64,000 bases of DNA, from assembly GCF_949987535.1 (NCBI RefSeq), contig NC_080069.1, forward strand, positions 45,559,269-45,623,268, given 5' to 3'. The DNA is from Balaenoptera acutorostrata (Eukaryota; Chordata; Mammalia; Artiodactyla; Balaenopteridae). The position numbers and the translations under genes were made by a program. This document shows, one piece after another, positions 44,240-56,094 of the stretch; positions within the stretch are counted from its first letter, which is position 1; each line of letters opens with the position of its first letter. The notes beneath the pieces are model-generated. The model had not been told where the DNA came from, did not search any database, and saw only the letters and a list, made by a program, of their open reading frames with translations.

Positions 44240-45182
44240 ATGTATTTTCTGACTCATCCCTGAGCCCCAAATTTATATATGCAGTAGCCTACTTAGAAAA
44301 TTCCATTTTGTATTCAGAGTGAGCAAGACAGAACTCATAATTTCTCCCCTCTAGAGACCCCTAATGTATTCTCCTCTTAGTTTTCCCCCTTGCAACAAAT
44401 AAACCATCTAGAAGCTCTATTCAAAACCTGCAGAATCCTCCCTGCCACCAAATCCCATACATAAGACTTCATCAACCATGTATATATCGAGGTACTTCAC
44501 TTTTCTTCATTTTTACAGACACTGTCCTGGCCCAAACCACTTCTACTTCTTTCCTTTACTGGTTGCACTCTTCTGTCTTTAGCTCCCTCTACAGCCCATT
44601 TTCTGCACAGCTTCCAGAATGATCTCTAAAATGTCAACAAGTCTAGATCACTTCCCTTAGTAAAAGCCCTCTGCCTCTTAATCACAGCACCTGAAATAAA
44701 GTCTATTCTCCTTATCATGGCCTACAAGTACCTAAAGATATGGCCATCTAACTCTGAATTTGTTCACCAGCCCTCTTCCCATGAACTACTAGGCTCTGAC
44801 CCTTGCTTTCTTTCTGTCCTTTGAACACTGAGCTCACTTCCATTGTGGAACATCTGCATTTTGTTTGTCTAGATGACTTTCCTTCAGCTATGTCAGGCTG
44901 TTTCTTGTCTTTTAAATCTCAGGTTAAATGGCACCTTGTCAGTAAGGCCTCACCTCACTGTCCACTCTGAATGCCCCTCCCCCTGGGGTCCCATCCTCAC
45001 CCCACGATTCCCTATCACATTTTCCGATTTCCATTTTCATTACTTTTATTACTGTTTGAATTTATGCTATACCTTTGAACAGGGATGTGTTTGTTCACCA
45101 TGACATCCTTGGTGACTAGAACATCTGTGTCACACACAGTTAAAGGATAAATACTAAAGGATGAATAAATACTTGTTAAAAT
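44240..45182 (+). mobile_element. L2 3' part (sense), ~0.7-0.9 kb
   Basis: The order from 'cttccagaatgatctctaaa', 'aaagccctctgcctcttaat', 'cttatcatggcctacaagta', 'aggttaaatggcaccttgtc', 'taaggcctcacctcactgtc' and 'tttgttcaccatgacatcct' to 'aaaggatgaataaatac' follows the 3' end of L2 on the + strand. The part before about 44470 is less certain. Frame 44873-45103 is a relic of it or chance. Confidence 0.75.
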
Positions 45183-45189
45183 GAATAAA

Positions 45190-46150
45190 TTTACTTGCTT
45201 TTAAATGTATTTCTACTCCATCTATAAGTTGAGTGCCTTGTATTCCATATGAATTCCTCTTAATTTGTTTTTGAATCTCCTAATATGGACTTTATAGCTG
45301 CTTCCATTTATTTCCATTATAATTAGAATTTTCTGGAAAATATTTGCTGTATTTTGACGTAAATTGAGGGAAAATTTGTTCCACTCTTCATTCCCAAAAG
45401 CTATCTTTAAATAGTGAATTTCTTCACACCATGCCAACTCTGTTTCCTGTAATTCTTTTCAGTGTTTGCCAGTAACAGTAAAATATGCTGTTTTAATTTA
45501 TATTTATTTTATATCTCATGAGTTGAACATTGTTCATAGGTTTGAGGTTATTCACGTCTCCTCTCTCAAATGTTTTTGTGTCTGTGACAATTTTTCTACA
45601 AAATTTATTCATGATTTTATTCAAAATACTGGAAATTAAGAATATATATTTTAAAAATAAAACATGTCCCTATTGCAAAAATTCAAGTGGTCTAAATATA
45701 AATGATCTTTATATCATTCTACATTAGAAAACTTTCCAAGAAATCACATGGAACTATCTTTCTTACTCTCTAACAGTATAAATATCTCGTCGGCTCTGCT
45801 ACATCTCTTGTCTAGAAGTTGGCCCAGTGTAACCCCAAGAATTTTAGCAAAATGACAACTGCTTTCATATAGCTTTATGTCTGTTTTGGATTCAGAAGTT
45901 TATTGGTATAGATGTTCGTATAATAAAAGTTTATTTTCTAGGTTATGGCAGGATAGAGAAGTAAAAGTAGGAATGTTATTTTGACTCTACAAATTTAAAT
46001 GATTAAAAGTAAAATAAAGGCAAATAATTAGATAAGACACACTGTAAGTGAGTAAGATTGATACATACTGCAGACATATCTTAACACAGATTAATGAAAA
46101 AGTATCTGGCACATAGTATGTAGAAAGTAGTAACATTAAAGTACTGTACA
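45190..46150. other. Unannotated stretch
   Basis: No gene recognised. A fragment at about 46085-46135 ('aagtatctggcacatagtat') may be a scrap of L2. Confidence 0.4.
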
Positions 46151-46154
46151 TATT

Positions 46155-46445
46155 TGTTAGCTAGGATAGGTGGTGATAGCACACAATCCCACAATCTCAG
46201 TGGCTTAACACAATGAAAGTTTATCTCCGTATTCCAGGGGTTCTTTGCTCCACACTGTCACTCAGGGATCTAGTCTGATAAAAGCTCCAACATCTAATAA
46301 CTTTACCATCTGGGATATGCACTCTGCTAATTGCTGCATCAAGGGAAGACACTCTAGAGGCATGATGCTGACTCTTTAATGCTTTGGCATAGAGCAGACA
46401 CATGACATCTCTGCCCACAGCCCTTTTGGCAGAATGAGTCATCAG
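46155..46445 (-). mobile_element. Probable old LTR-like interspersed repeat (antisense)
   Basis: The sequence 'cccacaatctcagtggctta', 'aagtttatctccgtattcca', 'tctttgctccacactgtcac' and 'cacatgacatctctgcccac' follows a widespread mammalian repeat in diverged form. The class assignment (MaLR-like) is tentative. The minus frame of 73 codons through it is a shadow. Confidence 0.42.
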
Positions 46446-46449
46446 CCAT

Positions 46450-47930
46450 ACCTTGAAATTGGACAGACCATTAAAAAGCTTAGTGTACCCATACTACTTC
46501 AGCCACAAGGTATAAGTAATGCCATGGTGATATGATTTCCAGCAGGATTAATATACAAAAAGATGCATTTCTATATTTTATCAAAGTACTCTCTAAGTCT
46601 GTTATATTTGGGTGAGAGGCTGAAAACAATGAAGTATATAATATAGATATACACAATTTTAAAAAGTTTTGCTTGGCCTATATTACCCAGAAAAAAATGG
46701 ATAGATGATCAATTCTTGTCAAATGGAAGAAGGAATTTTTCCTTGGACTCATCCTCTCCAATTTTAATCAATGATTTAGAAAAGATATGAACTGCTATAT
46801 ATTGTCTACTGATAAAAATTACTGTTTAAAAATTGAGAATTTATGGCTATTACTTCAGGGACTTCTAGAAGAAAAATTAGTACTTTATGCATCAAGTTAT
46901 AGTTGATCACAAGTATATTTTACCTCCCAAATAGAAAGTAACAATTTTACAAAACATTATAAAACATTACTTTCTTGTTCTGGCTTTCTGCTAATTAGAG
47001 AAATGAATCTTAATTTAATTTATTTTTAACCTTTCTGATTGCTTATTATATTGCAATTTTTATATTTATACATAGATATTTTTATTGGGCCTATAAAAGT
47101 CAGTGTGACTTTCTATTTTATATTTCCAAATATGTGATAATTTTCTATTATTAATGATTTTTTCAGAGTAAAAATATATAACCAGTAGTGTATTTTAAAA
47201 TGAATAAGAAAGAAGTAAATGGAATGTTTAACAAATATGAGTATATGTTCTGGGTCAAAATGATGTATTCACATGTTCCACTCATTTTTAAAAGATTTGA
47301 ATATTTCTTTGAGTACATTTCATTGATAGAGTTTTCATTGCCTTCTTGCTTCTTCTTGTCATCTGATTTTTATTAAGTTTAAAATTATACATCATAATTT
47401 GAATGCCTGTACCTTCCATAAATGTACTTATACCTCTACCATTACTCTGCTATAAAGAAGGCACTGCACTCGTTCTTAAATAGATCTTTGAGAAAGGAGA
47501 AAAGAAGCACATCAGTTATAGAAGTTGTAAGATAAACCATGAAAAATATAACAAAGCCAGAAAAAGGAGAGACCCGACACAAGAAATTTTGTTAAGAGAC
47601 GGCATCATGCATTGTCAAGGCCTGATTTACATGTAGGTTAGCCTGAACAGAGGGCAAGACCTCAAGAAGCCAGAATAAGAGCATTTGATTTCCCCAGGGA
47701 TGAAGGTAGATAAAAGAAAATAGATAATATTATGTGTTGGGTGTTCAGGGAAGCAAGGATGAATTGAGAATTGATGAAGAAGAAAATAAAGGGGTAAAGC
47801 CTGAGCATACTGGCAATTTGAATTTAATGTTATATTGTGTAAATTACTTAACTATAACATGTCAACCCAATATATTACTCATGGTGTAATGCATTTACTT
47901 TCTACAAAACTCCTGGCAGTAGCATGTATG
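46450..47930. other. Unannotated AT-rich stretch, no gene seen
   Basis: No repeat family or exon recognised. Confidence 0.4.
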
Positions 47931-47934
47931 TATA

Positions 47935-48086
47935 AGAGAGGGGGGAGGAAGGAGAAAGGGAATGAGGGAGAAGAAAGAGGAGGGGAAGGAAGAAGGAGAG
48001 AGGGAGTAGGAGGAGGGAGGAGGGAGGGGGAGGGAGGGTGGGGGGGGAGGAAGGATGGGAATAAATGAGAGAGAGAAAGAGAGATT
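47935..48086. repeat. Polypurine tract with plus-strand G-quadruplex potential
   Basis: About 150 bases are almost pure G/A. Six G-runs of three or more bases lie close together at 48015-48017, 48022-48024, 48026-48030, 48032-48034, 48036-48038 and 48040-48047, most separated by a single base. Such a tract can form G-quadruplex or triplex DNA. The overlapping Gly/Arg/Glu and Pro/Ser/Leu reading frames are low-complexity artefacts. Confidence 0.92.
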
Positions 48087-48089
48087 TAT

Positions 48090-49745
48090 ATCTTTTGAAA
48101 ACCCCAATTTGGTCTTTGGTTTCCATTTTGGAATGAAAGTCCCAATGACATGATAATTGCCATTTCATTTAATCTTTTTTTTCCCCAGGAAGATTGCTAA
48201 TTCCAAGAAACAAACATATTAAATATTGGGAAATGCATTCCTTGAAGCCCAAGTTTCTTTCTGATGATGTGCATGGGTCAAGATTTTCTGGAAATTAAAC
48301 TTTTTTTAAAAAGGAATCTCTTTTCAGAAGCAGTGCAAAATCAAATTATTTTGATCCCACATATATCTCTGAAGAGTTAACTTAAATTGACATTATTGCT
48401 TCCTTAAAAGAACTAACCTGTAGATTAGTTTCTGATAAATATGTCATTGCTTTCCACAATTTAGCTTTGAATAATGCCTGGTTGCATCAAAGTCCTCTAG
48501 TTTGGAAATCTAGCATTGATGGCTTTTCTTCAGTTTACAGTTCTTACATTCACTAAATTTTGTCACAACTTCAGTTGAAAATTCTTGAGACTCACACTTT
48601 CCTCTCATTTGCAAATAATACATTCAATTTTTATGTTTACACATTCCTTTGGAAGTGCTTTTTGATCTTTCTAGTTCACTTTTACTTCCATTCAATCCTG
48701 CTAATATTTCCTCTATACAATCCTGAAATATTTAGAGATTACTATTCCCAAAATAATCATTATAAGATCTCATTGTTTCTGTTCATGGGAATATGATTTG
48801 ACTTAGATATTTACACCATCATTATGATCAAGCCATTTAAACCTTTAATAACACCAGTTTTCTCATTAAAAATTCCACAAAATTGGAGTGAATGACCGAA
48901 ATTCCATTCAGCATTAACACACTATGATACTATGATATTATTGTCTACCAAATTAAGCTTGAGGTATGTTTTTCAAGTTTCTCTTCAAATTAACCCATCT
49001 TAAATTTCCAACCTCATTTCCACTGTTGCCCAATGTGTATTTTCCACTGTTGTTGATCACCTTCTATAAATGGACTCCATGTTTATCTATGTTGACTTGA
49101 CTTTGGCAGTATTATGACCTCTGTCAGAATGTTTCATTTTATCTCTGAACTTTGCTCTCCATCCAAGTCCAGAAAAGGACCTACATTGGCTATTTTCTAC
49201 TGTATTAAAATATAACTCATTTTCCTCTCACAGAACATTCCTTGCTTTCCATTCCATATGGGTATCTCTAATCCTTTTTGGAATTCTGGGCTAAAACATA
49301 TATATTAGAAATTACATTTATGTAGTGTGATTCTTCTCTAATTCATTTCTTTTGTGTAAATTAAAATAGCATTCTGGTTTCTTGCACTTATATCTTCTCC
49401 TACTCATGGTTTAATTGTTAATTGTTGATATTTTTCTTTTGGGCGATCTCTGTATGCATTTCTACTTTAAAATGTAGTTCATGCTGAGCTGTATGGATTC
49501 CTTCAGTTTAGTTCCTATGTTTTAAGACAACATCAAATTGTCTTATCATTTTTTGCATTTTTTTCCTGTTCAGTTACCATTTAGTTGCTCTTTAATGGCA
49601 GAATTTTCTACTCTATTGCTAAATAAGCAAAACTATACTTTTTATTGTGATCATCAAAATGGGGTGGACTCATTTAGGAAATAATATTCCAATTGAACAG
49701 AAAAAAAGTTGCAAATCACTTGAAATAGCATCTCTAAAGGTAACT
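48090..49745. other. Unannotated stretch, no gene seen
   Basis: A 78-codon + frame at 48560-48796 has no known domain. No repeat family recognised. Confidence 0.4.
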
Positions 49746-49749
49746 ACTC

Positions 49750-50165
49750 ATACTGTTATTTGAAGATTCTTCCAAACATGCTTATTTTGATATATGCCTC
49801 CATACATTTGTGTGTGTGTGTGTGCGTGTGTGTGTGTGTGTGAAAAAGAGAGGAGAGGGGAGAGAAGGGAAAGAGGGGGAAGGCAGAGAGAGAGAGAGAA
49901 GAGATCACATGTGGATACTTGGTTGTGTATCTGGTTATTTTAAATCAATAACATGAATTTTTTTTCTGAAGCATTTTTAATGACTAAAACATGAAATGGA
50001 TAGATGTACCATAACTTATTTAACAAGTTCCTATGGAATTGTTTGGTTAGTTCTTAATTTTTAATGCTATAAACAAGGCTGCAGTGAACAATTATGAGCA
50101 CATATCTTTGTGTACCTTTCATTTTTGCCTTATAAAAGTACTCAAGGTGGATTTGACGGGTCAAA
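49750..50165 (-). mobile_element. L1-type 3' UTR relic (antisense), tentative, with microsatellite inside
   Basis: Phrases such as 'tagatgtaccataacttatt', 'ttaacaagttcctatggaat', 'gctataaacaaggctgcagt', 'cacatatctttgtgtacctt' and 'ttgacgggtcaaaaatac' follow the antisense 3' region of old L1-type elements. It is split by the TG/GA simple repeat at 49808-49906. Confidence 0.5.
49808..49906. repeat. (TG)n followed by GA-rich repeat
   Basis: About 15 TG units with one CG interruption pass into 'aaaagagaggagaggggaga' and further GA repeats. This is the same TG-to-GA arrangement seen on a smaller scale at 19226-19264. Confidence 0.93.
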
Positions 50166-50169
50166 AATA

Positions 50170-51130
50170 CTTCTAGTTAAAATAAGACTAAATAATTAGA
50201 ACTGCTTTATTCTGCTTCCTCACATAATAATGGCATTTTGGTCTTCTGCTATCTTTCTATATGGAGGCATATTATAATAAAAAGATGTATAAAATGCCTT
50301 AGTGAATTCATAATGTACCTTTAAAGAAGACACAGTGTATTAAGATCTCAATGAGTAGTACTTGGTATGATATTTATGAATTTTCATGCTTACTTATGTG
50401 TGTGTATGTATGTGTGAAGGGAATCTATTTTATACAGTGATGATTGTCATAGCTTACCTCCATAAGACAAAACTATTGTTACATACCAGGCAATGTTATA
50501 AAAGCTTCTTTCTGTATTATTGTACAAAGATGGAAATGGAGAAATAATAATAACTTACCAAAGGTTGTCGTTATTAAATTATATTACTAGATTTCTACCA
50601 GTTCCTGAGGTCTCACAACTAAAAATTGTGTAGGGAGGAAATCAGCTATCAAAATAAAAATGACTTTTAATCAGTCTTCCACAAAAGAAGCAGATTTTGC
50701 TGCAGTCCTGCATCATGGAAAGCCATAATCTGTGGCTTTTTTGAAGATGCAAATTGCTGTTATTTTTAGAAAAATAGCAAAGAATGGCAGATACATCAGG
50801 TACAAAAACAAGCCCGAGTTTTTGGGTTTTTTTTCCTGTGGAAAACAGCAAAATTGGTTTGGAAAGTAAAATTTTGATGTAAACCAAGTAGATAATAGCA
50901 TGGTTCTAACTTCAGACCCAAGCTTTGCTTTAAAGAATATTAACCATGAGTCATCATTTCTCCTGTGTAGAATTTTTTTAAATGCATATTCTAAATTAGA
51001 AAGAAAACTGAAATATATTGAGTTTACTTTAATAACTGCTACTTCATTTAACTTAATTTCAACACAAGGATGACGGTGTGTACTATCCAAGCCATTGTGG
51101 TGATGAAAAAACAAAGCCTATGATGGTGCA
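50170..51130. other. Unannotated stretch with a 133-codon minus frame
   Basis: The minus frame 50713-51114 (133 codons) is the longest here that is not a repeat artefact. It is rich in Phe, Leu, Lys and Ser, as expected of chance frames in AT-rich DNA, and contains no motif I recognise. I do not call it a gene. Confidence 0.4.
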
Positions 51131-51139
51131 TCCAGTGTC

Positions 51140-51193
51140 GGACCGACACTCAAACACAGATTATATGCACTAAATGTGTTTGAGTGTTGGTCC
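51140..51193. repeat. 19-bp inverted repeat (hairpin), one mismatch
   Basis: The left arm GGACCGACACTCAAACACA (51140-51158) pairs with TGTGTTTGAGTGTTGGTCC (51175-51193) across a 16-base loop, with one G:T-type mismatch. The left arm overlaps a second palindrome, AGTGTCGG-A-CCGACACT, at about 51135-51151, giving two alternative hairpins. No open frame or transposon boundary explains it. Confidence 0.85.
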
Positions 51194-51199
51194 ATAATA

Positions 51200-52870
51200 C
51201 GGAGATATTATTCCCTGATAGGTTAGAAGAAGATGAGTAAAAGCTTGTCTCCTATAAAGGAAATTGATCGAATATAAACCTATCAGCCATTATTAATGGT
51301 CTGGGAATACCTTGCTGTTATAATAGGTAGTAATTAACTGAAAAAAAAAAGCATAATTAATTAGGGTAGCAAATTGTATTGGGTGAAAGAAAACAATGAT
51401 CTTGACAAGTCCTTTATAATGAACCCTAGATGTCATGTTAACTCCTCTGTGTTCCAAATGAAGTATCAGTCGCTAACTATCTATCTACTATTAATCCAAT
51501 AAGCAATGCCTGCATCCTTAATGATTTTCCCAGATCAAAAAAAATGTAACTTCATGGGGGCATAAGCATTCCCATATCTGAAAAGGCCCATGACTCTTCT
51601 CTTATTGATGAAAAACAATTAATTCCTATTAGTTAATTTAATTATGTTGAATTTAGCCAGAAAAGTCTCATTATCCCTTGGTGTTTGTTGTGACAAAATA
51701 CAGTTTCTAGACCAGCAAGGTAATCAAGCTTTCCAAGATGAAGTGTTTTTGAGTCCAGCCAGCTCTCCTTCTTTTTTTAGAAATGCTTTCCACTATGTAT
51801 CATATGTTTTTCCACTACAAAACTTACTATATAAATGTACAGTAATTAGTTAACATTATACTTGGTAAGAAATGATATAGTTAAAATGTTCTCTGAGATT
51901 TTTTAAGAGAAATAACTATGCAAATAGGTTAAAAATAATATACCAAAGAAATATACCAATAATATACCTTGGTTTGTACCAAGGAAAAACATTTAACATA
52001 GTAAAAAGCCTTATCTATCAATTTATTGTGGTTAAATTCAAAACCATACTTTAATTACTGTAGTTATTCAATGGCTTTGTTCACTCTAATTGTCTGACAA
52101 ATCACTGTTGTTAAATAAAATTAAAACATAGAATGAGAGTCAGAAAATCTTGTTTCATTAAATTACATATTCACATTTGATATACAAAGATGTAAATGTG
52201 GACAGGTTTCATTTATTTATTTTTTACAATTATTGATGGTGGAAGAGATCCAGCACAAGGTAAAAGAAGAAGTAAATTTAAATTTCTCTGCATGATGAGA
52301 AAATAGATGTGTATAGTGAATGTATACTTGAATGCAGTGACTCCTGGTCTCTCTTTTCACATTCAACTTTCTAATTGGTATCTAGTATTATCTCTTTGTA
52401 TCATCTCATTTAATCCATTCTCTGCATTTTTCTGTTCTGTCTCGACTGCTAGGAGTTCGGCTTCTATGGATTGCAACTTTGTATTTCTTGTATTTAAGTA
52501 TCTGTTTGGATTTTGCTAATAATATACTTAAGTAGAAATTAGAAGTGATTGTGGAACAAGAAATTAGGACGGTAATTTGTCCCATTGGCGTTGTCATGTT
52601 CTATGGTTACACCACCTATTAAATGGCTTCTATTCTAGGCTTCAGGTGGTTTTCATGCTCTGACAGCACTGTCCTTTGCCCTTGCTCTGTCAGGCCAGGT
52701 TAGTTATGATGTGTTGCTTTTAGTCTTGAGTATTTAACATCCCTGTGCTTAACAAGCACATCTGTAAATAATCTCTTCCTCAAACTTTCCTCAGTTAAGC
52801 ATTTTAGCATACCATCTGCCTTCTTCTGGAACCTAAATAGTCACTGGTGTCAGGATCAGCCCAGGAGGTA
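51200..52870. other. Unannotated stretch, no gene seen
   Basis: No repeat family or exon recognised. Confidence 0.4.
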
Positions 52871-52879
52871 GACGTTCAC

Positions 52880-52927
52880 AGTGGGCTACTTAATTATTTG
52901 AAGAGTGGGCTACTTAATTATTTGAAA
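52880..52927. repeat. Two-copy tandem repeat, 24-bp unit
   Basis: The unit starting AGTGGGCTACTTAATTATTT is repeated once, back to back. Because 24 is a multiple of three it gives a duplicated peptide in the overlapping + frame, but that frame has no other sign of being coding. Confidence 0.88.
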
Positions 52928-52929
52928 CG

Positions 52930-54195
52930 TATTTTTGCATATCTGAACCATTTTCAAAGACCAGTTAGTAAAACACCAACTAATTGTGAATCTACTACAT
53001 TTAGTAGCAAAAGAGTTTTTCATACCTCATGTCATTCAAGGCCATGATATATTCAAGGCTAAGCTAATGTTTTCCAAGATGGATTCTAATTTGTTTTAAA
53101 GGATAAATATAATATCATTCCATACACTGTATAAAAAGTGGTTGGCATGTTCTTAATGTGAGCATACATAAATAAATAATATTCTTAAACTTTGAAAATG
53201 GTCATACTTTTTATATTCAGGGCTGTTAGTATATTTTTTTGATTAATTGCTTAAAATTAAAGTAACCAAACAAATTATTGGGTACAAAAATCAATAACCA
53301 AATAAAGTAAAATTAAAACAACAAAAATAACCAGGCTCGCTGAACATCACTCTCTTTTGGACAATTTGTTGTTCTTTGACGTGCCTCATGTCTTATAATT
53401 TTGGCCACTTATATTTATTTATAGTTCAGTAAAAAGTATTAGTCTTATCTACTTATCATTTCTTGATAACAGAAACATGCTAAAGTTTTTAACATAATAA
53501 GAATTGTAATATTATTATGATAGTAATGGAAGTAATTTAACTTTTATGCCTAAACATTATTATTGTTTACAAGAAATGAGATGATGTCAAAAATAGCAAT
53601 GATTTTGCTGTTTTTAAAATAAAATCCTCTTCATGAATTAATACTTTCAATTCAAGACAATTTTATCAACTAATTACAGGTTCATGTGACAGTTAGAAAA
53701 AAAAATCTTATTGTAGAATGTATCCCCATCACTCTATGTGGGAGAGTTTTTATAAATACAATATACAGGAATAGAATATATTGACAAAAAATATGGCAAG
53801 AGACATTCCTTGCCATATGATTGTTTAAGGGCAAAGCAGAAAATTAAAATCAGGTGTGTTAGATTTAAATCCCAATATACTGTAAATTATCAGGGATATC
53901 AAAATTTATCTTAACTAGGAGCTGTTAGTGAATGGGGTGAATGTGAGCCAATAATGTTGGATAGAACTTAAAACAGTGGACAGTTTAAAAGTCAGAATAA
54001 GGATCTAGAAAGCTAGGGGAGGGGTATTCATTCCAATTCTGAAGCAGAAAATAAATCAAAGCCCTATTCCCTGATTATATGTTAATAGGCCTAACATATA
54101 GGCCTTATTAACATTTTCCCAAAATGAAAAGGAAAAATGAGGATTATAATTGTAAGGGAAATACAGTACAATTAGGAACCAGAAGTATGCTTTAG
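52930..54195. other. Unannotated AT-rich stretch, no gene seen
   Basis: No repeat family or exon recognised. Confidence 0.4.
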
Positions 54196-54199
54196 TTTT

Positions 54200-54405
54200 A
54201 GCTTTGTTGCAAGTGACTTTGGGGAAAGATGTCTTTAATATTCCTGTGCTTCATTTTCTACACCTGTTCACTAGAAATTAAACTCTCACCCTAAGTAACC
54301 AAATGTCTTAATTATTCTGAAGATTAAATTCAATAATGCACATGAAAGTGCCTTGTAAGACACAGTGTGCTATACACACATTTTACCTTTATTAAGAAAC
54401 ACTTG
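54200..54405 (+). mobile_element. MIR SINE (sense)
   Basis: The order 'gttgcaagtgactttgggga', 'tgtgcttcattttctacacc', 'gaagattaaattcaataatg', 'cacatgaaagtgccttgtaa' matches a MIR core and 3' part in sense orientation, strongly decayed. Confidence 0.65.
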
Positions 54406-55850
54406 CTACTATGTTATTCATAGGCTACATATCAGGGTTCCCAGTTTAAATATCACTCACCAACTATGGATAAAGGCACTATTATGCTAAAACATGATAG
54501 CTAATTACATAAATTTATTCAACCACGAAATTACTTTGTTAATACATAAAGGAACAGATTTGTTATGTATGTTCTTGCAAATGAATACATCTGTGTAAAT
54601 AGTGACCTTCACAGGACACTTCATTTTTTTTCTTTCTTTATTCTTTTCCTAATAAAATAATATTTACAGACATAACTATCACCTGTAAACACAATAAGAT
54701 TCATATAATTTCACATCCATGGTCAAGGGCAATAATGATGAAACATGACACTACTAATGCAGAGCATAAATAAGGAATGTAAATGTTCTTTCTGTGGGTT
54801 GAATAGTTATTTTTCTTTTATTACAATGACTAGAACGGAACCAATAATGAGAAAAAAAAGAGATATTAATGTGATACTCTTTTTATAACATATATTCTCT
54901 TGGATTTCTCTTTGAATTATTTTGTTAATTTCTTCACTGCCTCACTGGACTACCTTTATGTGCCAGAAACCTTTTTTAAATACCAGATAATGTTTAGGTA
55001 CAACATGTTGAGTGTGGGATATCCAATACAAATCAATTTTGAGAGTTATCATTTAAATTTAAGTAAGTCGGCTATAATTAAATCCTTTACTTTTACTATT
55101 TGCTTCTTGTGTCTTTGCTTCCCCATGGAAACTGCAATCCATGAGTTAATGTTTATTTTTTAAATTAAAATAATTAGTGGCCTATAACAATCTTTGGAAA
55201 TTATGAGATAGTGAGGAAGCATGATAAAAAAAAGGGACAAATTAGCTCATCTTAGTTTTCTACCAATAATCTCTTAGAGCTAGCACAGTCCCTCCATCTT
55301 TCATGGATTGAAATGTGTTTATATCAACATTATTATCTATTGAGTAATGTGTGTATTCTATGATAAGCAGTCATGAGATTTTCTTTTATTTCCTCTCAAA
55401 GACGTAATAAGTTTATAGAAATAACAGACATAATTCAGTGACTAATGGGAAACAATATGTACATAAGCATTAAATCTGTCTAAAAAAACTATAAAAAAGA
55501 AATGCAGAAAATCAGAATAAAGGGCTACTGTACTCATGGGAGTTCTGGTGGTGGGAATCAGAATCTGGGTAGGGTTTGATGAAAGCTGAAAGAAAGGCTT
55601 CAGTCTTTTCCCACTACAAAGGAAAACAAGTGAACCCAGTCTTGGCATAGGGACAGACCTGATTAGCTGGAGAAAATAATGAATAAGTTTAAATTTAATT
55701 CATTGGGTGGTGCCAGTTTTAAGACTTTGAGAAGCGAGAAGCCTTGAAATGGTCATTGCGCATTTGTGGGCAAGGGAGATGAAAAAGAAAGTTGCCTTAA
55801 AGGTAATGGGCTTTGCTAGCATGTGCAGGCTGGACTCTCCTCATCATCAC
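54406..55850. other. Unannotated stretch, no gene seen
   Basis: The 87-codon + frame at 54900-55163 has no recognisable domain; it is hydrophobic and AT-driven. Confidence 0.4.
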
Positions 55851-55854
55851 TGTA

Positions 55855-56090
55855 ATTTTAAAAGAGGTGATAGTTACTGAACTCCAAGTTTATCCCAAGC
55901 AATAATTGAAGTACTTCCATGTTTTATCTCATTTAGTATTCTCATCAACTCCATGAAAGAAATACTCAACATATTTCCCTTTGCAGTTGAAAAAAAATCA
56001 GAAAGGTTTTATAAACTGCCCACGGTTACAGGGTTAATTAGTGATCTGTCCTCAGAGGAACTCAGATCTCATTAAATTGGAGGAGGAAGA
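55855..56090 (-). mobile_element. MIR SINE (antisense)
   Basis: The order 'tttatctcatttagtattct', 'catcaactccatgaaagaaa', 'tgcccacggttacagggtta' and 'ctcagaggaactcagatc' follows an antisense MIR. Confidence 0.65.
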
Positions 56091-56094
56091 CTAA

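Noticed and set aside
47835..48168. Gly/Arg/Glu-rich + frame and Pro/Ser-rich minus frames
   Set aside because: They are artefacts of the polypurine tract.
50713..51114. 133-codon minus frame
   Set aside because: It has no domain, signal or splice context that I can recognise. Frames of this size occur by chance in 64 kb of AT-rich DNA with few stops locally.
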